A stretch of 64,000 nt of DNA from an uncultured Lachnospiraceae bacterium (GTDB lineage: Bacteria > Bacillota > Clostridia > Lachnospirales > Lachnospiraceae). Shown here piece after piece: positions 17,227 through 25,853 of this stretch (position 1 is the first letter of the stretch; the number at the start of each line of letters is the position of its first letter). The notes under the pieces were generated by a model, which saw only the letters and a list, made by a program, of their open reading frames with translations, ran no database searches and was not told the origin of the DNA. A program made the position numbers and the translations under genes. The stretch covers positions 124,001 through 188,000 of the forward strand of contig CANCYR010000001.1 of NCBI GenBank assembly GCA_947382355.1, read 5' to 3'.

Positions 17227-18234
17227 ATGGAAATATTTCATATATTGGCATTGGCAGCGGTACTTTTGGCGGCTCCTTTTCTGCTTGGGATGTTGTTTGG
17301 CAAAAGAACGATAAGCGGAACCTATATAGCGGGCATACTTTTATTATGGGGGACTTTTGAAGCTGTGGCTGTGGCTGCTAATTTAAGAGGATGGGATTTT
17401 CAAATGCTGTCCGGCAGGTTTTTTTATGTATTGGCGGCGTTTGTGTGTGCAGGCATAGCAGCTTTTGGTGTGCGGATGATACGATCCGGCAAAGGAAAGG
17501 GCACAGGGAAAAAAGAAAGCGGGCTTCTTAAGGAAGTGCTTTTCATAGCGCCTGCCTTTCTTCTTGCGGGCAGCCTGTTTTTCCTGTATGCCCCTAAGCT
17601 GGAAGGCTGGTATCTGGTGCCGGAAACGGTAAATACCATCTTAGATACCAATTCCCTCAATGGCTTCAACCCTCTTACGGGACAACCGTTCTTAGCGACG
17701 AAGGAGTCTGGATGGAGTCTTATGAACCTGCCCGCATTTTATGCCTGTCTGGCAGACTGGTTTCAGATAAATACCGGACACCTGCTGTTTTTTTGTATAT
17801 CCCTCTGGATGCTTTTAATCAGTTTTCTGGTCTATTATCAATTTGCGGCATACTTTTTTGAAAAATGGAAAGCTGGGCGCATATTCTTCATGTGGGTTTA
17901 TGCCCTTTTGCTTTTTTTGGGAGACAGGGCATATATGAATGAGTCATATCAAATGCTCCATTATGCATATGAAGGAAGAACCGTGCTTACTGGAATTTTG
18001 CTGCCATACTGTTTATATTTGCTTTTAACAGCCTTTAAGGAGAATAGAAGCCGGAAAGCTATAGCCGGCAATTTTGGTTGGCTTTCGGAGTATGCACTTC
18101 TTCTGGCAGGCGGGCTGCTGGCAGCAGGAATGGATTATGGTTTAGGACTTCCTTTGGCTATGACAGCCTTGTCATGTGTTGTCGGGATACTGGCAGCGAT
18201 TGCAAAATCATTGCGTCACACAAAAAATAAATGA
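17227..18234 (+). CDS. Multi-spanning membrane protein, DUF6077-like (first copy, N-terminal half of a split GT-C-like pair)
   Basis: This 335-residue protein has about nine hydrophobic segments and no large soluble domain. It aligns in order of segments with the protein at 19164-20207. The shared features are an opening helix pair, a short basic cytoplasmic loop (near residue 90), an external loop with a conserved layout (LVPETVNTILDTNSLNGFNP near 130), and a late AGGLLAAGMDYGLGLPLAM segment matching AGLLASAFMGETGLYLNFLV in the other copy. The acidic pair seen after the third helix group in the second copy (DKDD) is replaced here by LEGWYLVPE. The family resemblance to DUF6077 is from memory and not certain. 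The RBS is AAAGGAGGG and the start ATG 17227. The next gene, 31 bp on, would supply the missing C-terminal half. Confidence 0.65.
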   Translation: MEIFHILALAAVLLAAPFLLGMLFGKRTISGTYIAGILLLWGTFEAVAVAANLRGWDFQMLSGRFFYVLAAFVCAGIAAFGVRMIRSGKGKGTGKKESGLLKEVLFIAPAFLLAGSLFFLYAPKLEGWYLVPETVNTILDTNSLNGFNPLTGQPFLATKESGWSLMNLPAFYACLADWFQINTGHLLFFCISLWMLLISFLVYYQFAAYFFEKWKAGRIFFMWVYALLLFLGDRAYMNESYQMLHYAYEGRTVLTGILLPYCLYLLLTAFKENRSRKAIAGNFGWLSEYALLLAGGLLAAGMDYGLGLPLAMTALSCVVGILAAIAKSLRHTKNK

Positions 18235-18265
18235 TTTTTTATTTTAGAAAGGCAGGGAAAGGAAC

Positions 18266-19162
18266 TTGGCAGAAGTAAAGGAAACTATGGAGCTTGGTTA
18301 TTATTTCATGAATCTGGAAGACAAGTATTGGGGATTATTTCTTATTTCTCTTGCAGTACTGTTTTTTTTCCTTGGAGAGAAGAAAGGGTTCCTTTTAGGA
18401 TATGGGGTGTTATCTTATTTTTTTCTGCTTTGCCCCCTGACTGTCTTTTTGCTGGTAAAGTGTTTCCCGGCACTTTCGCTTTATTACCCCATTCGCTGGC
18501 TTTGCCAGATTCCTCTTTTTATTTGCATTGCGGCGGTACTGGTGCTTGGAAGGGCAGGTAAGGAGAAGGATTGGAAAAAGCTCCTTGGAACCGGAGCATT
18601 TCTGTTTCTAATGGTGTTTCTTTCCGGAACTCCTGTATTTATGGAAGAAGCGCCTGCATGGAACAATAGTTTTGGACTTAATCAGGAATATGTGCAGGTC
18701 TATGACCTGGTTTTGGCAGATATGGAAGGGAAAGGACTGGAAAAAGCCCATGTATGGGGACCAAAGGACTGGATGAAGGACTGCCGTGTATACAGCGCAG
18801 ATTTTTATCCTGTTTACGGAAAAGATATTTGGGAGGAGCAGGCTGCATTGGGTTATGAAGCAGCTTACAGCGATACTCAGAGAATGCTTTATGAATTTTA
18901 TAACACATATGAGTCGGTAAAGGGACCTTTGAGCAATAAGTGGCAGCAGGTGGAGGTTTTGGCGGATACCCTGAATTTAAATGCTGATGTAGCCTGTGAT
19001 TATGTAGTCATGCACCGGGGAACCAATCATTGGAAGGATAGAGGGGCTAAAGTGAAGAGACTGAAAAAGGTGGATGTGGAAGGAGCCTTTTTAAGCAGGA
19101 ATTATGAAGAAGTAGGAAAGACAGAAAATTATTATGTATTTTACAGGCGGGCAGGTGAATGA
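18266..19162 (+). CDS. Membrane protein with C-terminal external domain (first copy, C-terminal half of split GT-C-like pair)
   Basis: This 298-residue protein has four hydrophobic segments in the first 125 residues, then a soluble domain ending YDYVVMHRG-like ... VGKTENYYVFYRR. The same architecture and the same ending (YVVFASHHIL ... IGRTENYTVYKLE) occur in the protein at 20223, so the two are paralogues. Together with its upstream neighbour it would make a chain of about 633 residues, close to the 616-residue GT-C protein at 15329, so it probably forms the second half of a split enzyme. The start is taken as TTG 18266 with AGGGA at 18254-18258. An alternative is ATG 18287. Its stop lies next to the start of the second copy. 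Confidence 0.65.
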   Translation: MAEVKETMELGYYFMNLEDKYWGLFLISLAVLFFFLGEKKGFLLGYGVLSYFFLLCPLTVFLLVKCFPALSLYYPIRWLCQIPLFICIAAVLVLGRAGKEKDWKKLLGTGAFLFLMVFLSGTPVFMEEAPAWNNSFGLNQEYVQVYDLVLADMEGKGLEKAHVWGPKDWMKDCRVYSADFYPVYGKDIWEEQAALGYEAAYSDTQRMLYEFYNTYESVKGPLSNKWQQVEVLADTLNLNADVACDYVVMHRGTNHWKDRGAKVKRLKKVDVEGAFLSRNYEEVGKTENYYVFYRRAGE

Positions 19163-19163
19163 T

Positions 19164-20207
19164 GTGGACATGATATTTCAATACGGACTGGCTTTTTTCT
19201 GGATGTGCGTCAATCCGCTTCTTGCAGGCGGTATTTTTATAAAGGTGCTGGAAAGGCACAAACGCTTTCTGATTATTTCAGCCATGGGAACAGGACTGGT
19301 TTTAAATTATAGTATTTATCAGATAGCTGCTATGGTATTTATATTGCTTGACGGAAGCTTCCGGCTGCTGACGTGGATTTATATTGGAACCAGTTTGTTG
19401 TTGGCGCTATCAGGAGCATTTGGATGGTACAGGTACTTTCAGAAGGAAAAATGTCCCAATGACTATAAGTATTATAAGGACCCTTATTTTGTTATGGGCG
19501 CAGGGCTGGTAGCAGCCCAGATACTGGTAATCCTGTTAATGTCCACGCCGGATAAGGATGATGCTTTTTATACGGGGCTGTCTTCCATGTGTCTGTCCCA
19601 TGATTATGTGCTGAAGTACAGCGCTTATGACGGCTTGATGCAAATGCCTGTTGAAAACCGGTATATTATGGCGGCACTGCCTGTTTATCAGGCATCTCTC
19701 TGCCTTATGAGCGGAAGGCTCCATACATTGATTATCTGCCATAATCTGTATCCGTTGTTTTACATGCCTTTGGCATATGGTCTTTATTGTATGCTGGCGG
19801 ACAAATGGATGGAAAAAAAGGAGAATTTGGGAAGGTTTCTTTTATTCTTTGCTTTTTTGCATATGTTTGGCAATTATTATGTATTCAGTCCGGAAAATTT
19901 CCTCATTACCCGGATATGGCAGGGAAAAGCCTTGTTTATTACGATAGGCCTTCCTTTTGTCTGGTATTTCGTAAACCGGGCATGGGAACAGGAGCATGTT
20001 AAGGAAGCATTGCCTTACTGGCTTCTGGTAACGGCAGGGCTTCTTGCCAGTGCCTTTATGGGAGAAACGGGGCTGTATCTGAACTTCCTTGTAATGGGTG
20101 TTTCGGCACTTGCCAATCTGATTGTTGGGAAAAAATGGAAAAACTGTATTTTTGCAGCCTGCAGCCTGTTGCCGGAGGTACTGCTTATGGCTGTTTTTCT
20201 GTTGTAG
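19164..20207 (+). CDS. Multi-spanning membrane protein, DUF6077-like (second copy, N-terminal half)
   Basis: This protein of about 347 residues has about ten hydrophobic segments and is paralogous to the product at 17227. After about 130 residues it carries MSTPDKDDAFYTGLSSM, an acidic cluster followed by an aromatic residue. This is the position and style of the catalytic acidic motif in GT-C enzymes and is comparable with DIDESY in the 616-residue protein upstream. MPVENRYIMAALPVYQASL follows. The start is ambiguous. GTG 19164 (AGGTGA at 19153-19158) or ATG 19170 are best, while ATG 19134 would overlap the previous gene by 29 bp. It stops 15 bp before the gene encoding its presumed partner half. 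Confidence 0.65.
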   Translation: MDMIFQYGLAFFWMCVNPLLAGGIFIKVLERHKRFLIISAMGTGLVLNYSIYQIAAMVFILLDGSFRLLTWIYIGTSLLLALSGAFGWYRYFQKEKCPNDYKYYKDPYFVMGAGLVAAQILVILLMSTPDKDDAFYTGLSSMCLSHDYVLKYSAYDGLMQMPVENRYIMAALPVYQASLCLMSGRLHTLIICHNLYPLFYMPLAYGLYCMLADKWMEKKENLGRFLLFFAFLHMFGNYYVFSPENFLITRIWQGKALFITIGLPFVWYFVNRAWEQEHVKEALPYWLLVTAGLLASAFMGETGLYLNFLVMGVSALANLIVGKKWKNCIFAACSLLPEVLLMAVFLL

Positions 20208-20222
20208 AAAAGAGGATTCGAT

Positions 20223-21833
20223 ATGTTATGGCTTAACACATTAAAGGAAGAAGTAAATACCTATTGGGGGACAGGAGCCTTTGGGCTTTTGTTTCTTGGA
20301 GCCTTTTTGTTCTTTTTTTTGAGAAAGGAAAAAAGCCCGGAGATGAAGGTGTATCTTTGGTATGGGGCAATCCTTATGTTCCTCATTGGGAATCCGATAC
20401 TTCTGACAATAGTGTCAAAAGCAAAAATGATGAAAGTGTTTGAGCGGTTTTTCTGGCTGCTTTTGTCCCCTGTCTGTATTGCTGCGGTTTTTGCATATAT
20501 TTCCCGGAAGAAAAAATGGTTTTGGATTCCCTGTCTGCTTTTGATTGTGCTTTGCGGCAACACGGTGTATACAAGCATTGAATATAAGCCTGCCCAGAAT
20601 ATTTATAAAATCAGTGAAGAAGCAATTCAGATAAGCGAGATTATTTTGAGGGATTATGAAAAGCTTCCAAAGGATGCTTTGATTGTTCCAAACAGGAAGG
20701 ATTTTAAAGGTCCGAGGGCAATGGTGGCAGAGCCTGTTGCAGAAGATATCCGCATGTACAATGCCAATATTGAGCTGTTATTTGTAAGAAAGAGTTTTGG
20801 CAACTTTAAGCAGGTCAAAAGGGTTGCAAGGCAGCTGGTGATGTCCAATGACGAAATAAATATAAGGCGTATCATAAAAAAGATGAAAAAGGACCAGTAT
20901 CAGTATGTGGTATTTGCTTCTCATCATATATTGCCGGAGGATATGGAAAAATATCCTGTTTTTGAAATCGGAAGGACTGAAAATTATACGGTTTATAAGC
21001 TGGAGGATCAGCCGGCGGAAAGCTATACCGTTACCCAGTTTGCAGATGTGGAAGGGCTTCAGTGCTTAAGCTATCTGATAGAAGACGGAAGGGGCGGACT
21101 GGCAGTGATAGATGGGGGCAGGGCATGGCAGTCAATTCCTCTGGTGGAAGAAATTAAAAAAAGAGGCGGCAGGGTGGATTACTGGATTATCACCCATCCT
21201 CATGATGACCACTGCGGTGTGCTTTGCTCGGTTTTGGAGGCGGGCTGGGACGAGACGGAAATTTCCATAGGAGAAATCTTAATAGGTGAGATGGATTATG
21301 AAGCGGTGAAAAAGCAGGGGATTCGGGTGGATACCTATAGCTATCTGCTGCGGGGGCTGGAGGGACATGAAAATGTCACATGGCTGAAGGCAGGAGATAT
21401 GAAAAATGTTCTGGGACTGAAAATGGAGGTATTCCATAGCTGCGATGAACTGGTAGTTTCCCAAAGCGACAATATTTTAAATGACGGTTCCATGGTATTT
21501 AAGCTGTCTGGAAAGGAAGAAAGCATTTTGTATCTGGCGGATATCGGAGAGCTGGTGGCGGATGAAATCATGACGGAATACGGAGATAAGCTGAAAGCGG
21601 ATTATGTGCAGATGTCCCATCACGGCAACGGAAGCCTGCCGGATGACTTTTATGAGCTGGTATCTCCCAAAGCTGCTTTGTTTGATGCGCCTGACTGGCT
21701 GATGGAAAACAGGAACCGGGAAACCGGAGAGGAGAGCTATTATACAACACCTCATTATATAGAGCTTATGAAAACCATGGGAGCGGAAATTATCAGCTAT
21801 AACACGGCGCCTAATGAGATTGTTCTGCATTGA
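20223..21833 (+). CDS. Membrane protein fused to a ComEC-like metallo-beta-lactamase domain
   Basis: Residues 1-125 contain four hydrophobic segments and residues 126-260 a soluble domain homologous to the protein at 18266. About residues 265-536 add a metallo-beta-lactamase fold. The metal motif HPHDDH is H325-P-H327-D-D329-H330, with an upstream LAVIDGGRAW strand, a later LADIGE acidic site and MSHHGNGSLPDDFYELVSP, all in the style of the MBL domain of ComEC/Rec2 and phosphodiesterase-type relatives. Such domains hydrolyse phosphoesters or nucleic acids. Topology suggests the MBL domain is on the same face as the preceding soluble domain, probably outside. The fusion is unusual, and the substrate could be a lipid-phosphate or a phospho-substituted glycan (inference). 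ATG 20223 follows AAAGAGGA. Confidence 0.78.
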   Translation: MLWLNTLKEEVNTYWGTGAFGLLFLGAFLFFFLRKEKSPEMKVYLWYGAILMFLIGNPILLTIVSKAKMMKVFERFFWLLLSPVCIAAVFAYISRKKKWFWIPCLLLIVLCGNTVYTSIEYKPAQNIYKISEEAIQISEIILRDYEKLPKDALIVPNRKDFKGPRAMVAEPVAEDIRMYNANIELLFVRKSFGNFKQVKRVARQLVMSNDEINIRRIIKKMKKDQYQYVVFASHHILPEDMEKYPVFEIGRTENYTVYKLEDQPAESYTVTQFADVEGLQCLSYLIEDGRGGLAVIDGGRAWQSIPLVEEIKKRGGRVDYWIITHPHDDHCGVLCSVLEAGWDETEISIGEILIGEMDYEAVKKQGIRVDTYSYLLRGLEGHENVTWLKAGDMKNVLGLKMEVFHSCDELVVSQSDNILNDGSMVFKLSGKEESILYLADIGELVADEIMTEYGDKLKADYVQMSHHGNGSLPDDFYELVSPKAALFDAPDWLMENRNRETGEESYYTTPHYIELMKTMGAEIISYNTAPNEIVLH

Positions 21834-21914
21834 GTGGGCGAAGGCTGAATTATTGCAGGTCATAAGATAATGAAAAGAATAGCAAAATATGCAATGGAAT
21901 GATACAATGCATAT

Positions 21915-24900
21915 ATGAGATACGATATGAGACGGATAAATAGAAAAAACAACTATGTCATAAAAAATAAAAGCAGGCTGGCTAAGGGGCTTCTCTTTTT
22001 ATTGCCCTTACTGTTGCTGTTAGTGCAAGTGGGATGCGGAAAAAAAGAAGCATTAAATACCATGCATCAGGAAGGCACAGGGGAGTTTGAGATTTTCAGC
22101 CAGGAGGTGGATGCTGTGCAGAGCCCGGTTGGAGTGGACAACAGGACTCCGGCCTTTTCCTGGAAGCTGGCTTCAGAGGAACAGGGATTTTTGCAAAAGG
22201 CATATGAAATCCGGGTTTATGAACTTCATAAGCTTACAGGTGAAAAAAGCCTTGTATGGGACAGCGGCGTGGTAAAAAGTAAAAATACCTCTGCCATTCC
22301 ATATGAGGGGGAAGAGATAAAGGAACATTCTGACTATGCATGGACGGTGGAGATAACAGACAGTCATGGAAATCGGGTTTGTTCAAAAGAAGCTCTTTTC
22401 ACTACAGCTTTCTGGCAGGAAAACGCATTTTCCCAAGGGAAGTTCATTGCCATGAATCCGGAGGAAAATATTTATGAGGACGGACAGGCAGTCTTTCGGA
22501 AGGAATTTGTGCTGGAAAATAAAGAAATAAGGGAAGCGGTGCTTTATGCCAGCGCCCTTGGAATTTATGACGGATATGTCAATGGCGAGAGGCTGGGAAG
22601 GGGAAACTATGATGAATTAAAGCCGGGGTGGACGGATTATGAAGACCGGCTTTTATATAATACATATGATATAACGGACTATCTTAAGAAAAATGATAAA
22701 AATGCAATGGCATTTATGGTTGGAACAGGCTGGTGGTGCGGAAGAGCCTCACAGGGAACCTATGGATACCATTTGCCGGCTTTTATCGGGGAGCTTCATA
22801 TTTTGTATGAGGATGGAAGCAGTCAGGTCATTGTCACTGACGAAAGCTGGCAGTACTGTAAGGACACTGCCGTAGTGTCAGCGGATATTTATAACGGAGA
22901 GGTGTACCATTTCGGAAAGAGAACCACAAAAGCGGAATCTGTGGCAGGGGCGGAAAATGCAGAAGGAAAAGAAACGGCTAAACCGGATAGAAAGCCTGTA
23001 TATATGCCAACAGGTGAAGCATTGGGATTTATAGGGGAATTTAAATCTTTTTACGGGTATCAGGTGCAGGAGCAAAAGGAATATAGCAGGGAGCCGGAAA
23101 GCATTGTAATATATGATGGAACTGTCAGTGATAATAGTACCTATGGGCATATCAATGAAATTGCAAGGATGGAAGCTATAGGGGAATTGGAAGAAAATAT
23201 AAAAACGGTAAGAAAACCTGCAGTAAGTCAAAATGGTGCAGTTGAAAATAGCCATTCTGTGGAGAAAAGCCCATGGTATAATAAAAATGAAAGGTTACAG
23301 ATAAAAAAAGGACAGACTGTGATATTTGACTTTGGACAAAATATGACAGGAGTGCCATATTTAAAGTATCAGGCAAAGCCGGGAACGGAAATTACCATTC
23401 ATTTTGGGGAAATGCTCAACGACAGCGGAGAGGAAGAAAAGGGAAATGACGGACCAAAGGGCAGTCTGTATCAGGCAAATTACAGGACGGCTCAGTCAAC
23501 GGTAAGGATTACTTCGGGAGAAGAGGAAACGGAGGAGTATCAGAGCATATTTTCCTATTTTGGTTTTCGTTATATTTCTCTGGAAGCCACAGAGGATATG
23601 GAGCTTTTGGAGCTAAAAGCAGTATTTCTTGGCAACAGTTCACCGGAATGCGGAAATATTGTAACGGACAATGAAAAAGTAAACAGGCTTATAGAAAACA
23701 TTCAGTGGAGCCAGAGAAACAATTTGTTGCTGGCGGTAACAGACTGTCCCCAAAGAGATGAGCGGCTGGGATGGACAGGTGATACACAGGTATTTTTGAA
23801 AACTTCTTTGTTTAATCAGGATTTAAGAAATTTTTATAAAAAATGGCTTGGAGATTTAAGGGATAGTCAGAGACAGGACGGTTCTTATACGGATACAGTT
23901 CCTTATTCGGCAGTTACCGGAAGCGGTAATGCAGGATGGGCGGATGCGGGAATTTCCGTTCCTTATGAATTATATAAACAGTACGGGGATATTGATTATA
24001 TAGAAGAAATGTATGATTCCATGAGCAGATATATGGATTATCTGGAGGGGATAAGCTGCTTTAAGGGTGAGGAGGCAAGAATAGGTCCTCTTACAGCCTT
24101 TGGAGACTGGCTTGCTTTTGAGGAGACAGATAAGGAAATGGTTTCTGCTGCCTGTTATGCCAAGGATGCCAGAATGATGATAGAAATGGCAGAGGCATTG
24201 GATAAAAGGAAGGATGCCAGAAAATATAAAAGGCTGCTAAGAAAAATTAAATCATACTTTAATAAAACATATGTTATAGATTTGCATTTAACTCAAAGGA
24301 CTCAAACCGCTTGTCTTTTGGCTCTTTCCAATGAATTGCTGAATGGCAGGGCAAAAGAAAATACGGTTTCAGATTTGATATCTTCCATTGAAAGAAACGG
24401 GACCAGATTGAGCACCGGATTTCTGGGTACGCCGGAGCTTCTTCCTGTACTGATTAAGGAAGGGCAGGAAAAACTGGCATATGAACTTTTGCTGCAGGAG
24501 GAAAATCCATCATGGCTTTATAGTGTAAATCAGGGAGCCACCACTATTTGGGAAAGATGGGATTCTTATACAAAAGAATCAGGATTTCACAAGGATGGGA
24601 TGAATTCCTTCAATCACTTTAACAATGGAAGTGTAGGAGCCTTTTTATATGAATCCCTGCTTGGCATTTCCATGGATGCTCCAAAAGGAAGGATTTTGCT
24701 CAGACCGGCTGTTTTGACGGATGGAAGGATGGAGATTCAAAGCTGTGAGGGCTATTATGATTCTGTTTATGGAAAAGTAGAGGTGAAATGGAGCATTTCT
24801 GAAAATATGCTTTCCTATGAGGTGACCATACCGGCAAATGGGGAGGCCGTGCTTATCCTGCCGGATGGAGACGGGGAGAGAAAGGAAGAACTGGGGGCCG

Positions 24901-24938
24901 GAAGCTATTGCTTTAAGCTGAAGCCCGGAGAAGGATGA
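21915..24938 (+). CDS. GH78 alpha-L-rhamnosidase, membrane- or lipid-anchored
   Basis: The 1,007-residue protein removes terminal alpha-L-rhamnose. The conserved GH78 core motif DCPQRDERLGWTGD is at 610-623 and IWERWDS with the conserved E880 near the end of the catalytic domain. N-terminal Ig-like and carbohydrate-binding modules (VDNRTPAFSWKL near 75, GIYDGYVNGERLG near 215) and a C-terminal beta domain complete the family architecture. The N terminus has a positive stretch, a long hydrophobic run and LVQVGCGKK, an atypical lipobox (Gln at -3), so it is either a lipoprotein or membrane-tethered and would act outside. No strong ribosome binding site precedes ATG 21915 (alternative ATG 21927). 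Its place between rhamnose synthesis and export genes suggests action on the organism's own rhamnan or related glycans. Confidence 0.9.
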   Translation: MRYDMRRINRKNNYVIKNKSRLAKGLLFLLPLLLLLVQVGCGKKEALNTMHQEGTGEFEIFSQEVDAVQSPVGVDNRTPAFSWKLASEEQGFLQKAYEIRVYELHKLTGEKSLVWDSGVVKSKNTSAIPYEGEEIKEHSDYAWTVEITDSHGNRVCSKEALFTTAFWQENAFSQGKFIAMNPEENIYEDGQAVFRKEFVLENKEIREAVLYASALGIYDGYVNGERLGRGNYDELKPGWTDYEDRLLYNTYDITDYLKKNDKNAMAFMVGTGWWCGRASQGTYGYHLPAFIGELHILYEDGSSQVIVTDESWQYCKDTAVVSADIYNGEVYHFGKRTTKAESVAGAENAEGKETAKPDRKPVYMPTGEALGFIGEFKSFYGYQVQEQKEYSREPESIVIYDGTVSDNSTYGHINEIARMEAIGELEENIKTVRKPAVSQNGAVENSHSVEKSPWYNKNERLQIKKGQTVIFDFGQNMTGVPYLKYQAKPGTEITIHFGEMLNDSGEEEKGNDGPKGSLYQANYRTAQSTVRITSGEEETEEYQSIFSYFGFRYISLEATEDMELLELKAVFLGNSSPECGNIVTDNEKVNRLIENIQWSQRNNLLLAVTDCPQRDERLGWTGDTQVFLKTSLFNQDLRNFYKKWLGDLRDSQRQDGSYTDTVPYSAVTGSGNAGWADAGISVPYELYKQYGDIDYIEEMYDSMSRYMDYLEGISCFKGEEARIGPLTAFGDWLAFEETDKEMVSAACYAKDARMMIEMAEALDKRKDARKYKRLLRKIKSYFNKTYVIDLHLTQRTQTACLLALSNELLNGRAKENTVSDLISSIERNGTRLSTGFLGTPELLPVLIKEGQEKLAYELLLQEENPSWLYSVNQGATTIWERWDSYTKESGFHKDGMNSFNHFNNGSVGAFLYESLLGISMDAPKGRILLRPAVLTDGRMEIQSCEGYYDSVYGKVEVKWSISENMLSYEVTIPANGEAVLILPDGDGERKEELGAGSYCFKLKPGEG

Positions 24939-24947
24939 AAGGGCCCC

Positions 24948-25742
24948 CTATTTGTATATTGCGGCTTCGTCTGCCATTGCCTGCACGGTTTCTGCCGGAA
25001 GCCTGGTTGCCTGCACAACTTTTATTACGCTGATTCCCATTTCCAGTAACTTTTCAGCGATTTCCAATTTATTTTCCAGGATTCCTTCCAACCTTCCCTC
25101 TTCTCTGATTTCATCCATAATTGCACACATTTCTTCCACTCCCTTCTTATCTTCTTTGAAATAACGTTTTCTTCTTGATGTGGCTGGAAACAAAACATCA
25201 TCATAAGCATTGCTTTCTGTAAATATAGTCATAAGTTTTGAAATATTGGAGCCATCTTTATTGGAGGCATTCACATAGATTTCCTGTAAGCCGTTTTCCA
25301 CAATGGTGCCGGTTTCCCGAATGATTCTGTCTATATGATAAACGGTCTTTGCTTCCCTGAAAATGTCGGATTTTGATATGTAAATAATACATAAGTCCGG
25401 TATGTCCCTGAATTGAGAGCCGGTATCGGTTATATTTGCCGTGATACAGGAAGCATGATATCGGACTCTTTTCTGATGGTCCGTATTGTCTTCTTTCTGT
25501 ATCTCTACGTTTATCACTTTGTCAGTGCGGGACTTACAAAGAATATCCAAAATAACGGAACGCCCCTGCAGGTTCTTGATGGTATGCTGCGGGTGGCTTT
25601 CGAGCACAATCAATGAGTCGTCTTCTAAAATTGTCCGGATGACTTCCTGACAAAAGAGACTATCCTCCGCCATCTTTTTTAAAAAGTCATCATCAATGGG
25701 ATTCAAAAGTCTGGTTTTCTCAGCATAGGTCTGGCTATTCAT
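24948..25742 (-). CDS. Rpn-family recombination-promoting nuclease (PD-(D/E)XK)
   Basis: The 264-residue protein has the PDDEXK_2 core VILDILCKSRTDKVINVEIQ (near residues 68-87), with the acidic residue and E-x-Q of the nuclease active site, preceded by the family's N-terminal helix (NPIDDDFLKKMAED). The C terminus carries the EGRLEGILENKLEIAEKLLE helix common to this group. Rpn proteins are DNA endonucleases linked to recA-independent recombination and are often annotated as transposases. The start is ATG 25742, with AAGGAG on the minus strand about nine bases upstream. The frame is open further, but the added 37 residues are not family-like. It is convergent with the rhamnosidase gene and interrupts the run of plus-strand polysaccharide genes. 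Confidence 0.85.
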   Translation of the reverse strand: MNSQTYAEKTRLLNPIDDDFLKKMAEDSLFCQEVIRTILEDDSLIVLESHPQHTIKNLQGRSVILDILCKSRTDKVINVEIQKEDNTDHQKRVRYHASCITANITDTGSQFRDIPDLCIIYISKSDIFREAKTVYHIDRIIRETGTIVENGLQEIYVNASNKDGSNISKLMTIFTESNAYDDVLFPATSRRKRYFKEDKKGVEEMCAIMDEIREEGRLEGILENKLEIAEKLLEMGISVIKVVQATRLPAETVQAMADEAAIYK

Positions 25743-25824
25743 CTTTTGCGTGCTCCTTTTCTGTCTGAAATGTATTGGTTTGCCAAAGCAGAAAAAGAGA
25801 TAACAGATAAGTCTTTCTAATCTT

Positions 25825-25853
25825 AGTATATGAAATGCATAAGAAATTTGCAA
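25825..25853 (-). promoter_or_regulatory. Promoter of the Rpn nuclease gene
   Basis: Read on the minus strand, TTGCAA (25848-25853) and TATACT (25825-25830) are spaced by 17 bp. This places the transcript start about 70 bp upstream of ATG 25742. Confidence 0.6.

Noticed and set aside
18229-18270. Frameshift joining 17227 and 18266 into one gene
   Set aside because: The same split with a separate start and ribosome binding site occurs in the second copy (20207/20223), so the two-gene form is genuine.
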